Source of the DNA: Aurifilum marmelostoma
Lineage: Eukaryota > Ascomycota > Sordariomycetes > Diaporthales > Cryphonectriaceae
Length of the DNA: 64,000 nt
Assembly (NCBI GenBank): GCA_027559495.1
Contig: JAMXSV010000006.1
Span: 558,001-622,000, forward strand
Direction: 5' to 3'
This document shows positions 1 through 11,333 of this stretch, piece by piece (the first letter of the stretch is position 1; each line of letters opens with the position of its first letter). The notes under the pieces were generated by a model. That model saw only the letters and a list, made by a program, of their open reading frames with translations. It made no database searches and was not told the origin of the DNA. The translations under genes and the position numbers were made by a program.

Positions 1-1092
1 ATACAAACCCAGCGCCTGTAGTGGGCTGGTTGCACTGGGGATGACGCGGCCCCCCGACTCTCACTGGGGCACAGCCTGCAGTGGCACCACACGCAGTAGT
101 ACTGTAGGCCCGCTCCACGCCTGCCCTCGAATTTTTATCGAAATTGTTTGCTTCTAGGTTGGACACCCACACACGCGTACGAAGCCCTAGATGAGAATGG
201 GAAGAGGCAAAGGATCGAAAGACTTTTCGGTGAATTTTTGTCCTTTCTTTTTTTCCTCTTTCTCATCAGCAATCGCAGATACACTGACCAGACCTACCGG
301 GAAGTGGGAGGTTTCCCGCTGTTGCATGGATACAGGTCCTGCGTCATCGCGATTGACCCATGTTACAGTGCTATGGTGGTAGCCTGTAGGGGTTCCCACC
401 TCCTCCTGCACCCACTGCCACCGACAGACTAAGTCGAGGGGGGCCACGCAGCAGCGGGCCTTTTGGGAACTTATGGAACTGGAGAAAACCAGGATAGGGT
501 CTTTTTCTCAACCTTGACAGCCGCAGTTCTGCTTGTCAAGCTCGTTGATGAAAATAACCTCGTCCCATATTTGACAACCCCTCCATCCTCTTCTCCTTTC
601 TTCGAGATCCTTATTTCCTATCTCTTCTTTTCGTGGTCGTCTCCTTGACGTGGACTTGTCGAACCTCCAGTAGACTTGGACCGTACTTCACAGCCCATCA
701 CGAACCGATACTTATATCGCATCGACGGCCAGCAGAACCGAGAAGCCGCCTATAATTCGACCTGTCTTTCGTTCCGGCGCCACCACCTCGACAGCCTCGC
801 AATATCTTTCTGGTTCATCTCGTCGTCGATCCGCAAGTTCTCTGTCTGCTGAGTCCGTCCTCATCGTTGCGTGACTACCTGCGACCCACACATCCGGGCC
901 TGCATTATGCACAGATGACCACAACAGGACCAGATCGGCACTCCTTCTCCGAGAGGCAGACAGGCTTTATCGCACGTATATCTTGAGAACATACGGCCAT
1001 ATTACCTTTTGTCTTCTCTGATTTGTTTTTCTCTTCCCTTTCCTCCTCGTCGTCCAGCCAGGGACTGCTTCCCTTGAAAATCAACCTCCATC
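1..1092. other. Intergenic / 5' flank of the LicD-family gene
   Basis: I see no gene here. Open frames are short, overlap on both strands and match no family. A pyrimidine-rich stretch at about 1023-1050, some 45 bases before the LicD-family start, looks like the CT-rich leader common in filamentous fungi. The window may begin inside an upstream spacer. Confidence 0.5.
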
Positions 1093-2402
1093 ATGCGGGC
1101 CACCAGGCTTCTTCTGCCCACGCTCGCATGGGGGTCTTTTTGGATCCCAAGAGTGGTGGCAGACGCAGATTTCTTGCAAGTGAGGAGGAACAATCCCTAC
1201 AATCGCAATGGTAGGCATTACGAGGAACCAAACAAATACTTTAGTAAGTTCTACATGTCTCTCCGCGGATGCCGCACTTTGATTTATCTTATCCTACTTT
1301 CCTTCTCCTGGATTCACCCCTCTCCCTGTGATGCCGCCTACTGACGAACTACCTTTCACAGATGAGGCTTTGTGGGTTTGATCTGTGCTGGTTCAAGTCT
1401 TTCTGTCGGGTGTACTGACTGTGATTACTTCAAAAGCTTCCACCCTCACTATGATGGCCGGTCAGTGTCTCCGGCAATGTTGACACCGGCGCACGCATAC
1501 TGATCTTGACGGCAGATTTGCAAAGGATGTCTTGCCTTATGGCGAACAGAAGGACGCGCTGAAAAACTTGGTTCAGACTTACCTGGCCACCTTCGCAGAA
1601 CTGGGAATCGAGACATGGCTCATGCACGGTTCTCTACTGGGCTGGTGGTGGGGAAAGAAGGTCCGTTCTGCCTTGAGACGCGCCATCGTGCCCCCTTCTA
1701 GGTGTAGAAACAAAGACTGACAGACGTTCACAGATCATGCCCTGGGACACGGACATCGATGTGTAAGTCAAGACAGCTCCGTTGCGTCCTCTTTTTTGTT
1801 CTTCTTTACTGTGCCAGTGGTGGTCAGACCGACGACACTGACCATCCTCATAGCCAGGTCACCGAAGCGAGCATGCACTACCTCGCATCATACTACAACA
1901 TGTCGACCTTTCACTACAAGACACCTCGGATGCCAGATGGGAGGTACTACATGCTTGAGGTCAACCCGAACTACGTCAATCGGGAGCAGACGGACACGTC
2001 CAATGTCATCGATGCGAGATGGATCGACACGCACAGCGGCATGTTCATCGACATCACCACCGTGAGGTACAACCTGACGCACCCAGCTGGCGAGGGGATC
2101 CTCTCGTGCAAGGACGGCCACGAGTTCAGAGACACATATCTCTACCCGCTCTACAGCACAACACTTGAGGGAACCCCAGTCAAGATCCCATACAAGTACA
2201 AGGCCATGCTCGAGGCCGAGTATGGCGCCGATGCGCTAACTAATACACATTACGCCGAGTACGTCTCGAACAACTATGGAGTCTTGAGAGAGGAAGAGCG
2301 TTCTTTGCTGACCATATGTGCAGCCATTACTTTGATAAAATACGGATGGAGTGGATGCCAGATCATGTCCCAGACGATGATAGAAGTGCTGAGCTTCGGT
2401 GA
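1093..2402 (+). CDS. LicD-family protein (phosphocholine / mannosylphosphate transferase type)
   Basis: Seven exons give a 280-residue protein: 1093-1243, 1362-1371, 1437-1460, 1516-1660, 1734-1762, 1854-2258 and 2324-2402. The total of 843 nt ends in TGA. The N-terminus is a hydrophobic signal or anchor segment ending near ADADF. LicD hallmarks follow in order: KYF, then FHPHYDGRF, an LMHGSLLGWWWGKK block, the MPWDTDIDV acidic motif spanning an exon junction, and a DARWIDTHSGMFIDIT block. The C-terminal HYFDKIRMEWMPDH is LicD-like. LicD/fukutin-type enzymes transfer phospho-sugar or phosphocholine groups, and fungal members resemble Mnn4 and act in the secretory pathway. The donor and acceptor here are unknown. 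Two oddities are a 10-nt exon (1362-1371) and an AAG acceptor at 1434-1436; both are needed to keep the FHPHYDGRF frame. The family call is firm, the substrate is not. Confidence 0.85.
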
Positions 2403-3470
2403 CGAGCCAAGCCTTCTACACAACATAAATCATTCTCCCAGGCTCGAGAAGCCTTCAACAGCTTTCATCCCTTTCTTTCCCCCCCCCCGGGTGTGCGAAA
2501 TACAATGCCCCACCATGCTCGGTTCTGTCGGTGTAGCAGACTCATTCAGGCGCAAAGGTTGGTCTTGGGAAAAGAGGAAAACCAATGAAAGGCTTTCGGC
2601 ATGACTTGCATTTTCAGACGGCATTGGGCCTTTTTATTTTGGATGGTTGGCGACAAAAGCAACCACCCGCTCAACTTGATATTCATAACGGGGAGGCATC
2701 ACGGAGTTCTTCATGCATCTGGTAAGCGTTCGGATTTGGGTGTTTCTGGTCAGCATTTTGATAGACGTGGCGGTTCCTGGTACCAGGACGAGGCCACAAT
2801 TTTGCATCAATGGCACTGGGAATGACAAACAATTCTCTCTACTCTTTCGTGTGTGATATATCCTTACCATGTACGACTGATCAGGTGAAAGGTACGAGGC
2901 ACTTGCGTGGTAATTATAGTGTGGTACCAGTGTGGTACTGTATAGCGCTATGTACTGTGTATCCATTCGCCAAGCCGTCACGGGGTCCTCCGCTAAATGT
3001 CAAACTAGACCCCCAGGTGGCCCCCTAGCTCAGCCCCCCTGTCCCTGTGTGACGTCCTCCCATCCCGCAGCTGATACGCTCCGGGCCCACCACCTCCACG
3101 TAACCTACAGTCATAGTACGTCGCCGCCAGGAGACTGCTCATCACCATCAAAACCCATCTTTCTAGTATCCATGGCAGCCTAGCCAAGCTTCGCAAGCTC
3201 CCAAGGCTTCGGCAAGATTCGACGACGACGAGGCTCTCCAGCTGGATCTAGAAAGTCCACACGAATCTTGTATTTTGCATTTCGCACAGACAGTATCGAA
3301 ACCACCAGCGATTCCACCTGCCCTCCTGCGCCTGTTCTGCAGCCCCGAGGGTCAGACAACCAGCCAACGAACCTGTGCTTTCGAAGAGGGCAGAAGAAGC
3401 TCTCATCCTGACCACCAGAGAATCTCTCCTCCGTGATTTGGCCCATCGAGGCCCAGGAAACATAGTCAAG
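2403..3470. other. Spacer between the LicD-family and ERD2-like genes
   Basis: No supportable gene. It holds a short poly-C tract near 2480 and a cluster of GTAC-centred palindromes at about 2920-2950, including TGGTACCA. The last 100-150 bases are presumably the 5' leader of the downstream gene. Confidence 0.5.
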
Positions 3471-4820
3471 ATGGGCGCGTGGAATGTGAGCACACACTCG
3501 AAGGAGCCCAACCATGAGGCGCAATGGCGACTGGCAAACTGACCACCACGGGGACAGCTCTTCCGCTTGGCGGGCGACTTCTGCCATCTCAGTTCCAAGG
3601 TCATCCTCCTGATCTCCATACATCGCAACCGAAGTGCAGAAGGTATGTAAACAACAACCTATCATTTACTCGGTTCCCCACCAAGTCATGGCAGGTTCGC
3701 TGACAACGTACCCGCCGCCCCGTCGGCGGAAATGATCACTGGCAGGTGTCTCCTTCATCACGCAGGTCCTTTACTGCGTCGTCTTCCTGGCGCGCTACAC
3801 GGACGTCTTCGGTGCCTCCCAGTACCTCTACAACCGCATCTTCAAGATCTTCTACATTCTCTCGTCCTTCTATATCATCGCGGTCATGCAGTGGATGTTT
3901 CCGCGGACGAGGGAGCGGGAGCTGGCGTGGAAGCTGGGCGCGGCGTGCTTCTTCGGCTCGCTGTTGCTCTCGCCATTTACCATGCTGATCTTCCAGGACA
4001 AAGTAGAGTGGGGCTTCTTCTGGGTGAGTTCTTTGCTGCTGCTGCCGTACACCACAGACAATGAGATGAAGTAATAAATATCCAATCCCCTTACTGACGG
4101 TTTTGACTTCTTCTTACGCAACAGTGGCTCTGGAATCTCTCCTACATCCTCGAGTCCGTCTGCGTCCTCCCGCAGCTCCTCCTCCTCCGCCAGACCACCG
4201 TCCCCACCGTTATCGACAGCTACTACCTCCTCGCCCTCGGCTTGTACCGCGGCCTCTATATCCTCAACTGGTTCGTCCGCGAGCTCGACATGAGCGACTC
4301 GGACCCCAAGCCCGTCAAGGTCATCTTTGGCCTCCTCCAGACCGCCCTCTACGTCGACTTCGCCTGGGTCTACTACACTCGCCAGCGCGTCAAGCTCCGC
4401 TCCGGCGGTGTTGTCGACGCCGACGACATGCGCAAGAGCTGGCTGCTGCGACGCATCTTTGGCAATAACGTCGACCGCGACGCCGACGGCCGACGTGACG
4501 AAGATGATGAGGAGGGCCGCCCTGCGCTGGGCGGCCGAGGCGGACGGAACGGCCACGCGTGGGGTAAGAGGGGCATCTCTGTGAGCGCGGATGACGGCGT
4601 GCTCGGCGGCGGCGAGGGGAGGCCGTTCATGGAGGATGACGAGGACGAGGAGCACGGTATCACGGATGTCGACGCGCCAGACGCCAAGATGAGGGATCCC
4701 GACGAGCTGGCCATGGCGCTGGATGATGACGAGGAGGACGAGGCGGGCGGTAGTTCGAGCAGCGCTGCTGCTGCTGCTGTGCCGAGCGGAATCAAGGGTG
4801 GTGATGAGTGGAGGGACTAG
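3471..4820 (+). CDS. ER lumen protein-retaining receptor-like protein (ERD2/KDEL receptor family) with acidic tail
   Basis: Four exons (3471-3485, 3558-3642, 3746-4023, 4125-4820) encode 357 residues. The first exon is only 15 nt and gives MGAWN, which joins to LFRLAGDFCHLSSKV and so reproduces the start of the ERD2 fold. Conserved features are RNRSAEGVSFITQ, LARYTDVF, SYILESVCVLPQL, LGLYRGLYILNW and DFAWVYY, which cover the seven membrane helices. KDEL receptors return escaped ER proteins from the Golgi in COPI vesicles. Typical receptors are about 210-220 residues. Here about 120 extra residues follow the last helix, rich in Asp, Glu, Gly and Ala, with runs such as DEDDEE and EDDEDEE. This resembles the long ERD2-related paralogue of filamentous fungi rather than the short canonical receptor, so HDEL binding is an inference. 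The tail would lie in the cytosol. Confidence 0.85.
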
Positions 4821-5450
4821 GAAAGCGCCCACCATGACAAGGCAGTGGTCGAGCAGATGAAAGAGGATGGATGAGCAGATGATTATTCCCTTTACAGATG
4901 GAACAGGTGGATCCTTGACTGTATCGCGTTTATGGGATTGGGACTGATGCGCCAGTGCGTCAACTATGGCAGAAAGAGCGGAAAAGAGGGGAAGAAGAGG
5001 AAGAGAACAGCGGGATATTATCCTTTGTATGGGCTCCGCAAGTTTTGGTACGACAGATCAGGCATTTGAGCGTGTGTATGTGTGGTTACCCGCAACAGCG
5101 AGTGTGGCCCATTTTTTTTAAGTCTCAAGACTTATGTATACCTTTTCGAATTTTTACTACGAACCAACCATGGTTATCGAATTGGCATACCTCCTGCCAT
5201 GGAAGAGATACTCCTCCTTCAAGTTCAGGTCTTTCCCTTTCTCAGAGACCTGGTTGCAGATGATATATTCCATTGCGAAAAAAAAAAAAAGCTGTAAAGT
5301 CTATCCTGTTTGTGATGTCTCTCCATAGGTGAAGTAGGTTTGCTTGTACGCAGTCCCGTCCCCTCAACACAGGCAGGCTCTGATGAGAACACCTTGCTCA
5401 AGTCGGATGTGTATGTGTCATCTGTCCGATAGTGGCAAGGCATGAAAACT
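4821..5450. other. Convergent 3' spacer
   Basis: This lies between the 3' ends of the ERD2-like gene (+) and the GH76 gene (-) and should hold both 3' UTRs. A poly-A run at about 5278-5290 lies in it. I see no gene. Confidence 0.5.
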
Positions 5451-7385
5451 TCAGCCCTCGCGTTGAGCTCTGGCCGTGCCGGGCCCGTCAGATATCTCCC
5501 AGTATGCCCGCAGCAGCGCCAGCCCCCCGCCCTGTGTCTCGACGGTCCGCCCACGGCCTCGGTCGTTGAGATCTCGCCTGTGGCCGCCGCCGCTGCCGCC
5601 ACTTGCACCTTCATTATTATCATTATTTTCCCACAGGAGTGATTCCCTCGAGGCGGCGAGATCATCCGTCTCAACACCGGGCAGCGGCACCTCGGGCACG
5701 CTTGGCGGCGTGACGGGCGGCGTGAGCCTTCGTCTCCACATGGGGTCGTCCGGCACGCCATCGTTTCTATAGTCTACCGCGTCGGGTTGCGCCATGTCGG
5801 CAAAGTCCTCGTCGGGCGGCATCTCATCGTTCAGACCCAGCAGGCCTGCGGTCCACCACATGCCGACCCTGCCCGCGCCGTTGCGCGTCTGCATCATGGC
5901 GTGCCTGTTGTGCTCGAGCCAGGGGAGATAAGACCGGCAGGCGTGCGTGTGCGCGCGGATGTGGCTGGGCGTCTCGCTCTGCGGCGCCACGAACTCGGAC
6001 CATGAGAGGGAGGCGCCGCAGAAGGTGGTGAGGTGATGGAAGAAGATGCCCTTGAACGTCTGGGCGTCCTGCGAGCAGTCGCCGCGGCTGTCGCACATCT
6101 CCTCTATGACGCCTGCGCGGCCGATGCCGTGCCAGCGCGGCAGCTTTCTACCCCTCCAGCGGTGATGGTGGTTGGTGGAGCCGTGGGCATGAGGGACACC
6201 GTTATCGATGGGCCGCTGGTCGCCCAGGTGCCACCCAGTCGCCTGGATGACGGATCGGATGAGCTGGTGCCCGTCCTCCACGTACGAGTAGTTACCCGTG
6301 ATCTTCCAGAGATTGAGCTGGCCCGTCAGGATCACTCCCTGGTTGTAAGTGTAGACCTGCTCATTGCGGATGTCGCATCGCTTGTTGGTGCTCCTGGGGT
6401 TGCTCCATCCCGAAATGTGGAATCCATCCGTGTACAGCCCTTTCCTGTTCCTCATGCCTGATGACTGAAGCCAGGCGTAGCCCTCCCTGGCGAAACGGAG
6501 AAAGGCGGGGTCCTCAGGCTGGAATACGTCCTGCGCACTGTTGAGCCGTGCGAGGGATTCGGGGTTGGTGTTGTCCGTCTCCCTGCTCAAGAAAGGCGAC
6601 CGGTTGCCGTCACCTGGAAAGTACAGATGCATCGACGCCGATGCCGAGATGAAGAGTTGATTTGTGATTGCGTTCTTGTACGGCTCGAGCCTCGGGTTCC
6701 AGACCATGCCCCCGCCACAGAGATCCGAGTCCCAGCCTGCCTTGGCAAGGTTCCAGAAGATCCTGCTGCGGTGGGCAAAGGCGGGAATCCATATATTACC
6801 ATGCCACTTCTCGAAGCCGTGCTGCCCCAGGTACCCGCCGCCCGTAGAGTCCAGGGTCTGCCCGTTCCTGGCGGTGACACTGGTGTGGAGGTTGATGAAC
6901 TGGATGGTCTCGAGCCAGCCCAGGACCACCCAGAGTATGTCGTCGTAGGCCTCGTTGCGGATGGCGAAGCTATCCTGACCGAAATAGAAGCTGAGGACCT
7001 GCGAGAAGAAGAGGGTGACGGTGTTCTCCTTGCCCATACCTGCCCACCGGTCCGTGCCTGGGAGGAGGTCGAGGGCCCGCGAGATGGTGCTGAGACCACC
7101 AGAGACATGAGTTCCCATGACAGCAGCTGTCCAGTCGATGGCTGTAGGCCATGTCCCCAGCCAGGGCTGGAAGTAGTCGTCTTGCATCGTGTCGAGGATC
7201 TCTATCATGTTATCCAGGAGATGTGTGCTGGACGGGGCGGCCCAAGACGCTCCGACGGGCTGGTCGCCATCCTGGGCCAGGACTTGCTGTGGTTTCTGTT
7301 GCGCATCTGGGCTCGCGAGGGAGCCCTCAGCAGCAGCGACTGCGCCAAATAAGGCCGCCTCGAGTACGATTCGGAAGAACCACAT
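5451..7385 (-). CDS. Secreted glycoside hydrolase family 76 protein (endo-1,6-alpha-mannanase type)
   Basis: A single exon of 644 residues. The N-terminus (about residues 1-20, MWFFRIVLEAALFGAVAAA) is a signal peptide. The body matches GH76: WTAAVMGTHVSG near 85-96, a YDD acidic pair at 147-149 in the motif AYDDILWVVLGWLE (the expected catalytic Asp-Asp), CGGGMVWNP, YTYNQGVILTGQLNLW, and a C-terminal half with WTAGLLGLND. GH76 enzymes, including fungal Dfg5/Dcw1, act on alpha-1,6-mannan or cross-link GPI proteins to cell-wall glucan. Unlike Dfg5/Dcw1, no clear C-terminal GPI-attachment hydrophobic segment is visible. The tail after about residue 560 is Pro-, Gly- and Arg-rich, so a freely secreted enzyme is more likely. 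The start is the ATG giving the signal peptide; no introns are needed. Confidence 0.85.
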   Translation of the reverse strand: MWFFRIVLEAALFGAVAAAEGSLASPDAQQKPQQVLAQDGDQPVGASWAAPSSTHLLDNMIEILDTMQDDYFQPWLGTWPTAIDWTAAVMGTHVSGGLSTISRALDLLPGTDRWAGMGKENTVTLFFSQVLSFYFGQDSFAIRNEAYDDILWVVLGWLETIQFINLHTSVTARNGQTLDSTGGGYLGQHGFEKWHGNIWIPAFAHRSRIFWNLAKAGWDSDLCGGGMVWNPRLEPYKNAITNQLFISASASMHLYFPGDGNRSPFLSRETDNTNPESLARLNSAQDVFQPEDPAFLRFAREGYAWLQSSGMRNRKGLYTDGFHISGWSNPRSTNKRCDIRNEQVYTYNQGVILTGQLNLWKITGNYSYVEDGHQLIRSVIQATGWHLGDQRPIDNGVPHAHGSTNHHHRWRGRKLPRWHGIGRAGVIEEMCDSRGDCSQDAQTFKGIFFHHLTTFCGASLSWSEFVAPQSETPSHIRAHTHACRSYLPWLEHNRHAMMQTRNGAGRVGMWWTAGLLGLNDEMPPDEDFADMAQPDAVDYRNDGVPDDPMWRRRLTPPVTPPSVPEVPLPGVETDDLAASRESLLWENNDNNEGASGGSGGGHRRDLNDRGRGRTVETQGGGLALLRAYWEISDGPGTARAQREG

Positions 7386-8506
7386 CGTGTTCTCGCCACC
7401 GCCGATGGGCTCTGCTGGGCTCGAGCAAATTAGATGTTTTAGTAGGTGCTACCACCAGGACGAGGACTACTTCTGGTACCACGCAATCTGCTCTCGCACA
7501 CCCCGTCCGGATGTTTCCCAGTGCGATGCTGCAAGGTGTGCCGAGCGAGCATGTACCAATCGGGTCAATGGTCATGCCATCAGCGAGGAAGAAGAAGAAA
7601 AAGTGGATGATGACCAGATTCTAAGCGAATCGCTTCAAGGCGTACAAAGCACCATGGTAATAATAATGGGAAGAAGAAAGGAAAGGAGTACAAGAAGACG
7701 TGGTCAAGCAGCTGAGGACGAATTGGAAACAAACGGTGCGGTCAATTGGGAATACGATGAAACAGGAAACGCAGAGGAATTGAATCAAGAGGAGGTCATA
7801 GGGAGCGCACGCGAAACCACCACATCGACAGGGTTGCTTGAGGGAAATAAGGAGAGGAAATGCCACCAAGGTGACTGATGGCGCCGTAAGTATGCGACAA
7901 GAATAAGATGCTGCGCTTGATCCAGTATGCTCTCGCCTCTTCACATGGTTTCGTAAGTGCGTGGGTGTCAGTGAGAGCAAGAGAGGGGCCAAAGCAGGAC
8001 AGCGATGGATGGAGGCGTTGAAGGAGGATGCAAGGCAGCGGGGATCCTTGCCAGAATCGTGCCAAGTCTCGAAACCCATGGGCCACTGGACTAATGACGA
8101 GCATGATCTGTGCAGACCCTCACAGCCTGGTTTGAAGGGGCTGCACATATACGAGCTGGGTCTGGACTTGGCAATTCTATGCTCAGCCCACTAGTCTCAT
8201 ATCTCCATGAGTTAAACAGAGCGAAATATGCAAGGAAAGCTTCTGCTTTGAACAGATCTTATATCCAGCGAGTGAAATTATATCCCGAGATCATCCATCT
8301 AGGGAAGGTCAAAATTGAGTAGAGGTTTTTTTTTTTTTTTACAAAAAAAAGCACCAACGCCAGTCAACCACGAATTCCCGCTCCAGCCAGCAACTTGTTC
8401 TCTTCCTTCTTCCATCCTCCTTCTTCCATCCTCATTCTGCCTGTATCACGAGTCCAGCCTCAAGTCAGGATATCGAGGCAGATCCCACCCCAGCGTGTCG
8501 CTCAGC
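7386..8506. other. Spacer between GH76 and FAD monooxygenase genes
   Basis: It holds the upstream region of the GH76 gene (-) and the 3' flank of the monooxygenase (-). A long T run at about 8326-8340 is followed closely by an A run, an A/T-rich block about 165 bases beyond the monooxygenase stop that could mark 3'-end formation. Open frames here look random. Confidence 0.45.
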
Positions 8507-9757
8507 TCAGTTTTCTCCCCCCGTGGGCGGGTCGTGATACCGCAGCTGGTCAATCTTGGACGCAGCCCAGACCAGATTCCGCAGGATCCAGACACCGATC
8601 CTGGACGACGGGAAGAAGAGCCCGGTGCTCATGCCAGGCAGCTTCTGCAGATCCCGGATGGGCGCCTTCATCCTCTCGTCGTACGCCTGCAGTGCTCCCG
8701 GCACGACATCGCGGCTGCCGCCCCGCGCTGCCAGCTCGCCCGCGAGCACGTATGCCCCGATCAGGCAGCACTCGGTGCCCATCCCCGTGAAGGGGGAAGG
8801 GCAGTAGCCCGCGTCGCCGAGGAGCGCGACCCTGCCTGCGTACAGCCTGTCCATCTTGACCTGCGCGACCTCGGAGGACCAAAAGTCATCGCACTTGGCC
8901 ATCCCCGCCAGGAGGCGCTCCGTCTCCCAGCCGGCACCTCTGAACTTGTCCGCAAACGCCTGCTTCTGTTTCTCGATCGGCTGCTTGTAGCACGCCTTGA
9001 GGCTGCCCGTGTTGTCGTTCATGGTAAACAGTAGCACCTGTGTGACGGGGCGGCCGCTGGTCCTCGTCATGACGATCCTGCGGCCCGGCGCGCTGTAGGC
9101 CCTGGCAAGGCTGTCTTCGCCGTCGGCGCGCGGGATGCTGTAGTAGGCGGCGTGGACGCCGATCGAGCTGAAGGCTGCGTCGCTGGCCTCTTGCCCAAAG
9201 ACGGCCTTCCTGGTCCGCGAACCCAGTCCGTCCGCAGCGACAACAAGGTCGAAGCGTCCCCCCTGGCCGTCTGAGAATGTGACTTGGACCCCATCGTCGC
9301 CGTCATCCTGCACCAGGTCCGTGACCGTCTTGCCAAACTCGTAGGTCAGCCCTCCTGCCCCAGCATCTTCCTTTCTGGCCCTGGCATCCTGCTCCAGGCT
9401 CGCGTCATACAGAATCTGCACGAGATCGCCACGCATGATCTCATACTCGTTCGTCAGCCCGCGCTTTGCCCCGCCCGCAGGCGTCACGCCGAAACGGCCT
9501 GCCGAGTTGCCCTTGGAGTCAAAGACCTCCACGCCCGTCTCCTCGACGCATTTTGACTTGAACGCCTCTAGGAGACCCATCCTCTTCAGGATGCGGATCC
9601 CGTTGCCGTTCAGATCGATCTGCTGTCCAGCCGCGCGCAGATTGGGCCAGCGTTCGACGACTGTAATCTTGTGACGAGGGTCGGAGCGTCGGAGCAGGGT
9701 GGCCAGGGCTGGCCCGCACACACCGGCGCCGATGATGAGGATATTGAGACCGCTCAT
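8507..9757 (-). CDS. FAD-dependent monooxygenase (aromatic hydroxylase type)
   Basis: A single exon of 416 residues from the ATG at 9757. The frame extends a few codons upstream only through TTG codons. The N-terminal dinucleotide-binding motif is LNILIIGAGVCGPALATLL (GxGxxG) ending in the acidic residue of VVER. A middle DG-type motif, VVAADGLGSRTR, contacts FAD and NADPH, and the second FAD-ribityl motif is LLGDAGYCPSPFTGMGT. This order defines the FAD_binding_3 flavoprotein monooxygenases (salicylate and para-hydroxybenzoate hydroxylase relatives and TetX-like enzymes). They hydroxylate small, often aromatic, compounds with NAD(P)H and oxygen. The substrate cannot be read from the sequence, and no biosynthetic or catabolic neighbours help. 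No signal peptide is seen, so it is probably cytosolic. Confidence 0.88.
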   Translation of the reverse strand: MSGLNILIIGAGVCGPALATLLRRSDPRHKITVVERWPNLRAAGQQIDLNGNGIRILKRMGLLEAFKSKCVEETGVEVFDSKGNSAGRFGVTPAGGAKRGLTNEYEIMRGDLVQILYDASLEQDARARKEDAGAGGLTYEFGKTVTDLVQDDGDDGVQVTFSDGQGGRFDLVVAADGLGSRTRKAVFGQEASDAAFSSIGVHAAYYSIPRADGEDSLARAYSAPGRRIVMTRTSGRPVTQVLLFTMNDNTGSLKACYKQPIEKQKQAFADKFRGAGWETERLLAGMAKCDDFWSSEVAQVKMDRLYAGRVALLGDAGYCPSPFTGMGTECCLIGAYVLAGELAARGGSRDVVPGALQAYDERMKAPIRDLQKLPGMSTGLFFPSSRIGVWILRNLVWAASKIDQLRYHDPPTGGEN

Positions 9758-11333
9758 GTTGTGCAACAATTGGTTCTTCTTTAATTGTGTGTGTTGATAC
9801 TAAATTGGTGTACAAGATGGGGAAATGTGGTGATATAAAGGTAAGGAATGGAAAAGTCTCAGTCGACCAAGTAATAATTAATTGAATATTTTGTACTTGT
9901 AGGTTCTTGTACAACGTCTTGAAAGTGGTGTCGATAAACAAAAGATTCATTAAACATGTATTTCACTTGTGGAAATCAATTTCCATCAATCTCAACTTAC
10001 AAGCAGCAGAAGATTCGCCCGTCTTATACAATCGAATTCCCCGTTCTTTGTCCGATCTTGGTCCCGAGATGGGCGCCATGCCTCCTGTAGTGAGCTGATG
10101 GATTTCGGGATAACCCGAAAACACCGCCCACATCCTTCGCTGAATTGAGGCCGCATAGGAATGATTGTCCTGGAGAACGTGGTGTGTTCTCGCGGTTCAA
10201 CGCTCGAGGAAGTGCGTTCTCCACCAGCTGAGGTCCATCCTTTCGAGAGGCGTGACTTAATTTTGCCCAGGTCGACCTAAGGCGCGTGCATCTCTTGCCC
10301 TTGGAGAGGAGTCTTTAGTTGCCCGTCTTTTTCACAGCCTCACTGCCGTCTATGGAAGTTGGGCTCACGAACCTTCTGAATAAATCCTCGACAACTGCTT
10401 TGGTTAAGATTGGCCCTCCATGAGGATGAACAAGGCTGCAGCAAATGTTTGATCACAAATGAGTGATTCCTGATGACGTGCGCATTCTCCGGGTTGCTTC
10501 GCTCTGTCACTGATGACAAGATTCGGTCTTCTGTTTCCGGGATAAGCACATTCGGTCATGAAATTTATCCACATCGAGACCGTTTGAGCCAACTGAGGCC
10601 AGTTCAAGCATCGAGACATATCGAACGGGTCAGAAGTGTTGAAAAGGCTGGGAATGCTGGCTTCTCAGAGCATGGAGTGTGAGCAACGACACTGACACCG
10701 ACCTTCTGACTCGCGGGCTCGAATGGACATAAGTATATCACAGGCCCAATTGCATGGGTTGTAGCATGCCAGAAACAGCGGCCAAGATGAGGGGCGTCTT
10801 TGCAGTTGTGAGATGAGTACTGCAGCGGTCCCTATCCGATCTAGAGTCACGTTCTCGAGGTTCTTTGTTGACCATCAGCCTCCCCAGACAAGTGACCTGG
10901 GAAGAGAGGATATAATATTCAGACCACCCACCACTCAGGAATCAGCATTAGAGTTATCTCTGGGCTTGAGACGAGATCTTGGGGTAGTAAATAAATTCAT
11001 GCGAACACCAGCGGTGTTTACGTTCTCTTTAAATTTTAAAGATGGACTGTGTAAGTTGAAGGAGGGGGCGGGGGAGGGGGTTACTACAGGGGTTGTTGAT
11101 GGCAGCACCAGCAGCGGCAGGGAAGGCTGAAGTGGGGCCTACTCATGTAGCTTGCCTGGGCTGCCTGGGTTTCCTCTGCTTGGAGCACTGAGCTTTCACC
11201 TCGTCACACTAGCACTTCTTCCACTTTGGCGCCTCACCATCACCACCACCAACACCACACCACACCACACCTCCGACAGTCTTCTCAACAACACCCACAG
11301 ACCACCATTTCACAGCACCTACAGCAAAGAACC
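9758..11333. other. Divergent intergenic region between the monooxygenase and Y14
   Basis: This contains both upstream regions. The first 250 bases are notably AT-rich. About 11230-11275, just before the Y14 start, is a C/A-rich leader with repeated CACCAC units. No gene is supported. Confidence 0.5.

Noticed and set aside
3870..4835. 321-codon minus-strand open frame over the ERD2-like gene
   Set aside because: It overlaps the conserved ERD2 exons and their intron; composition is typical of an antisense shadow.
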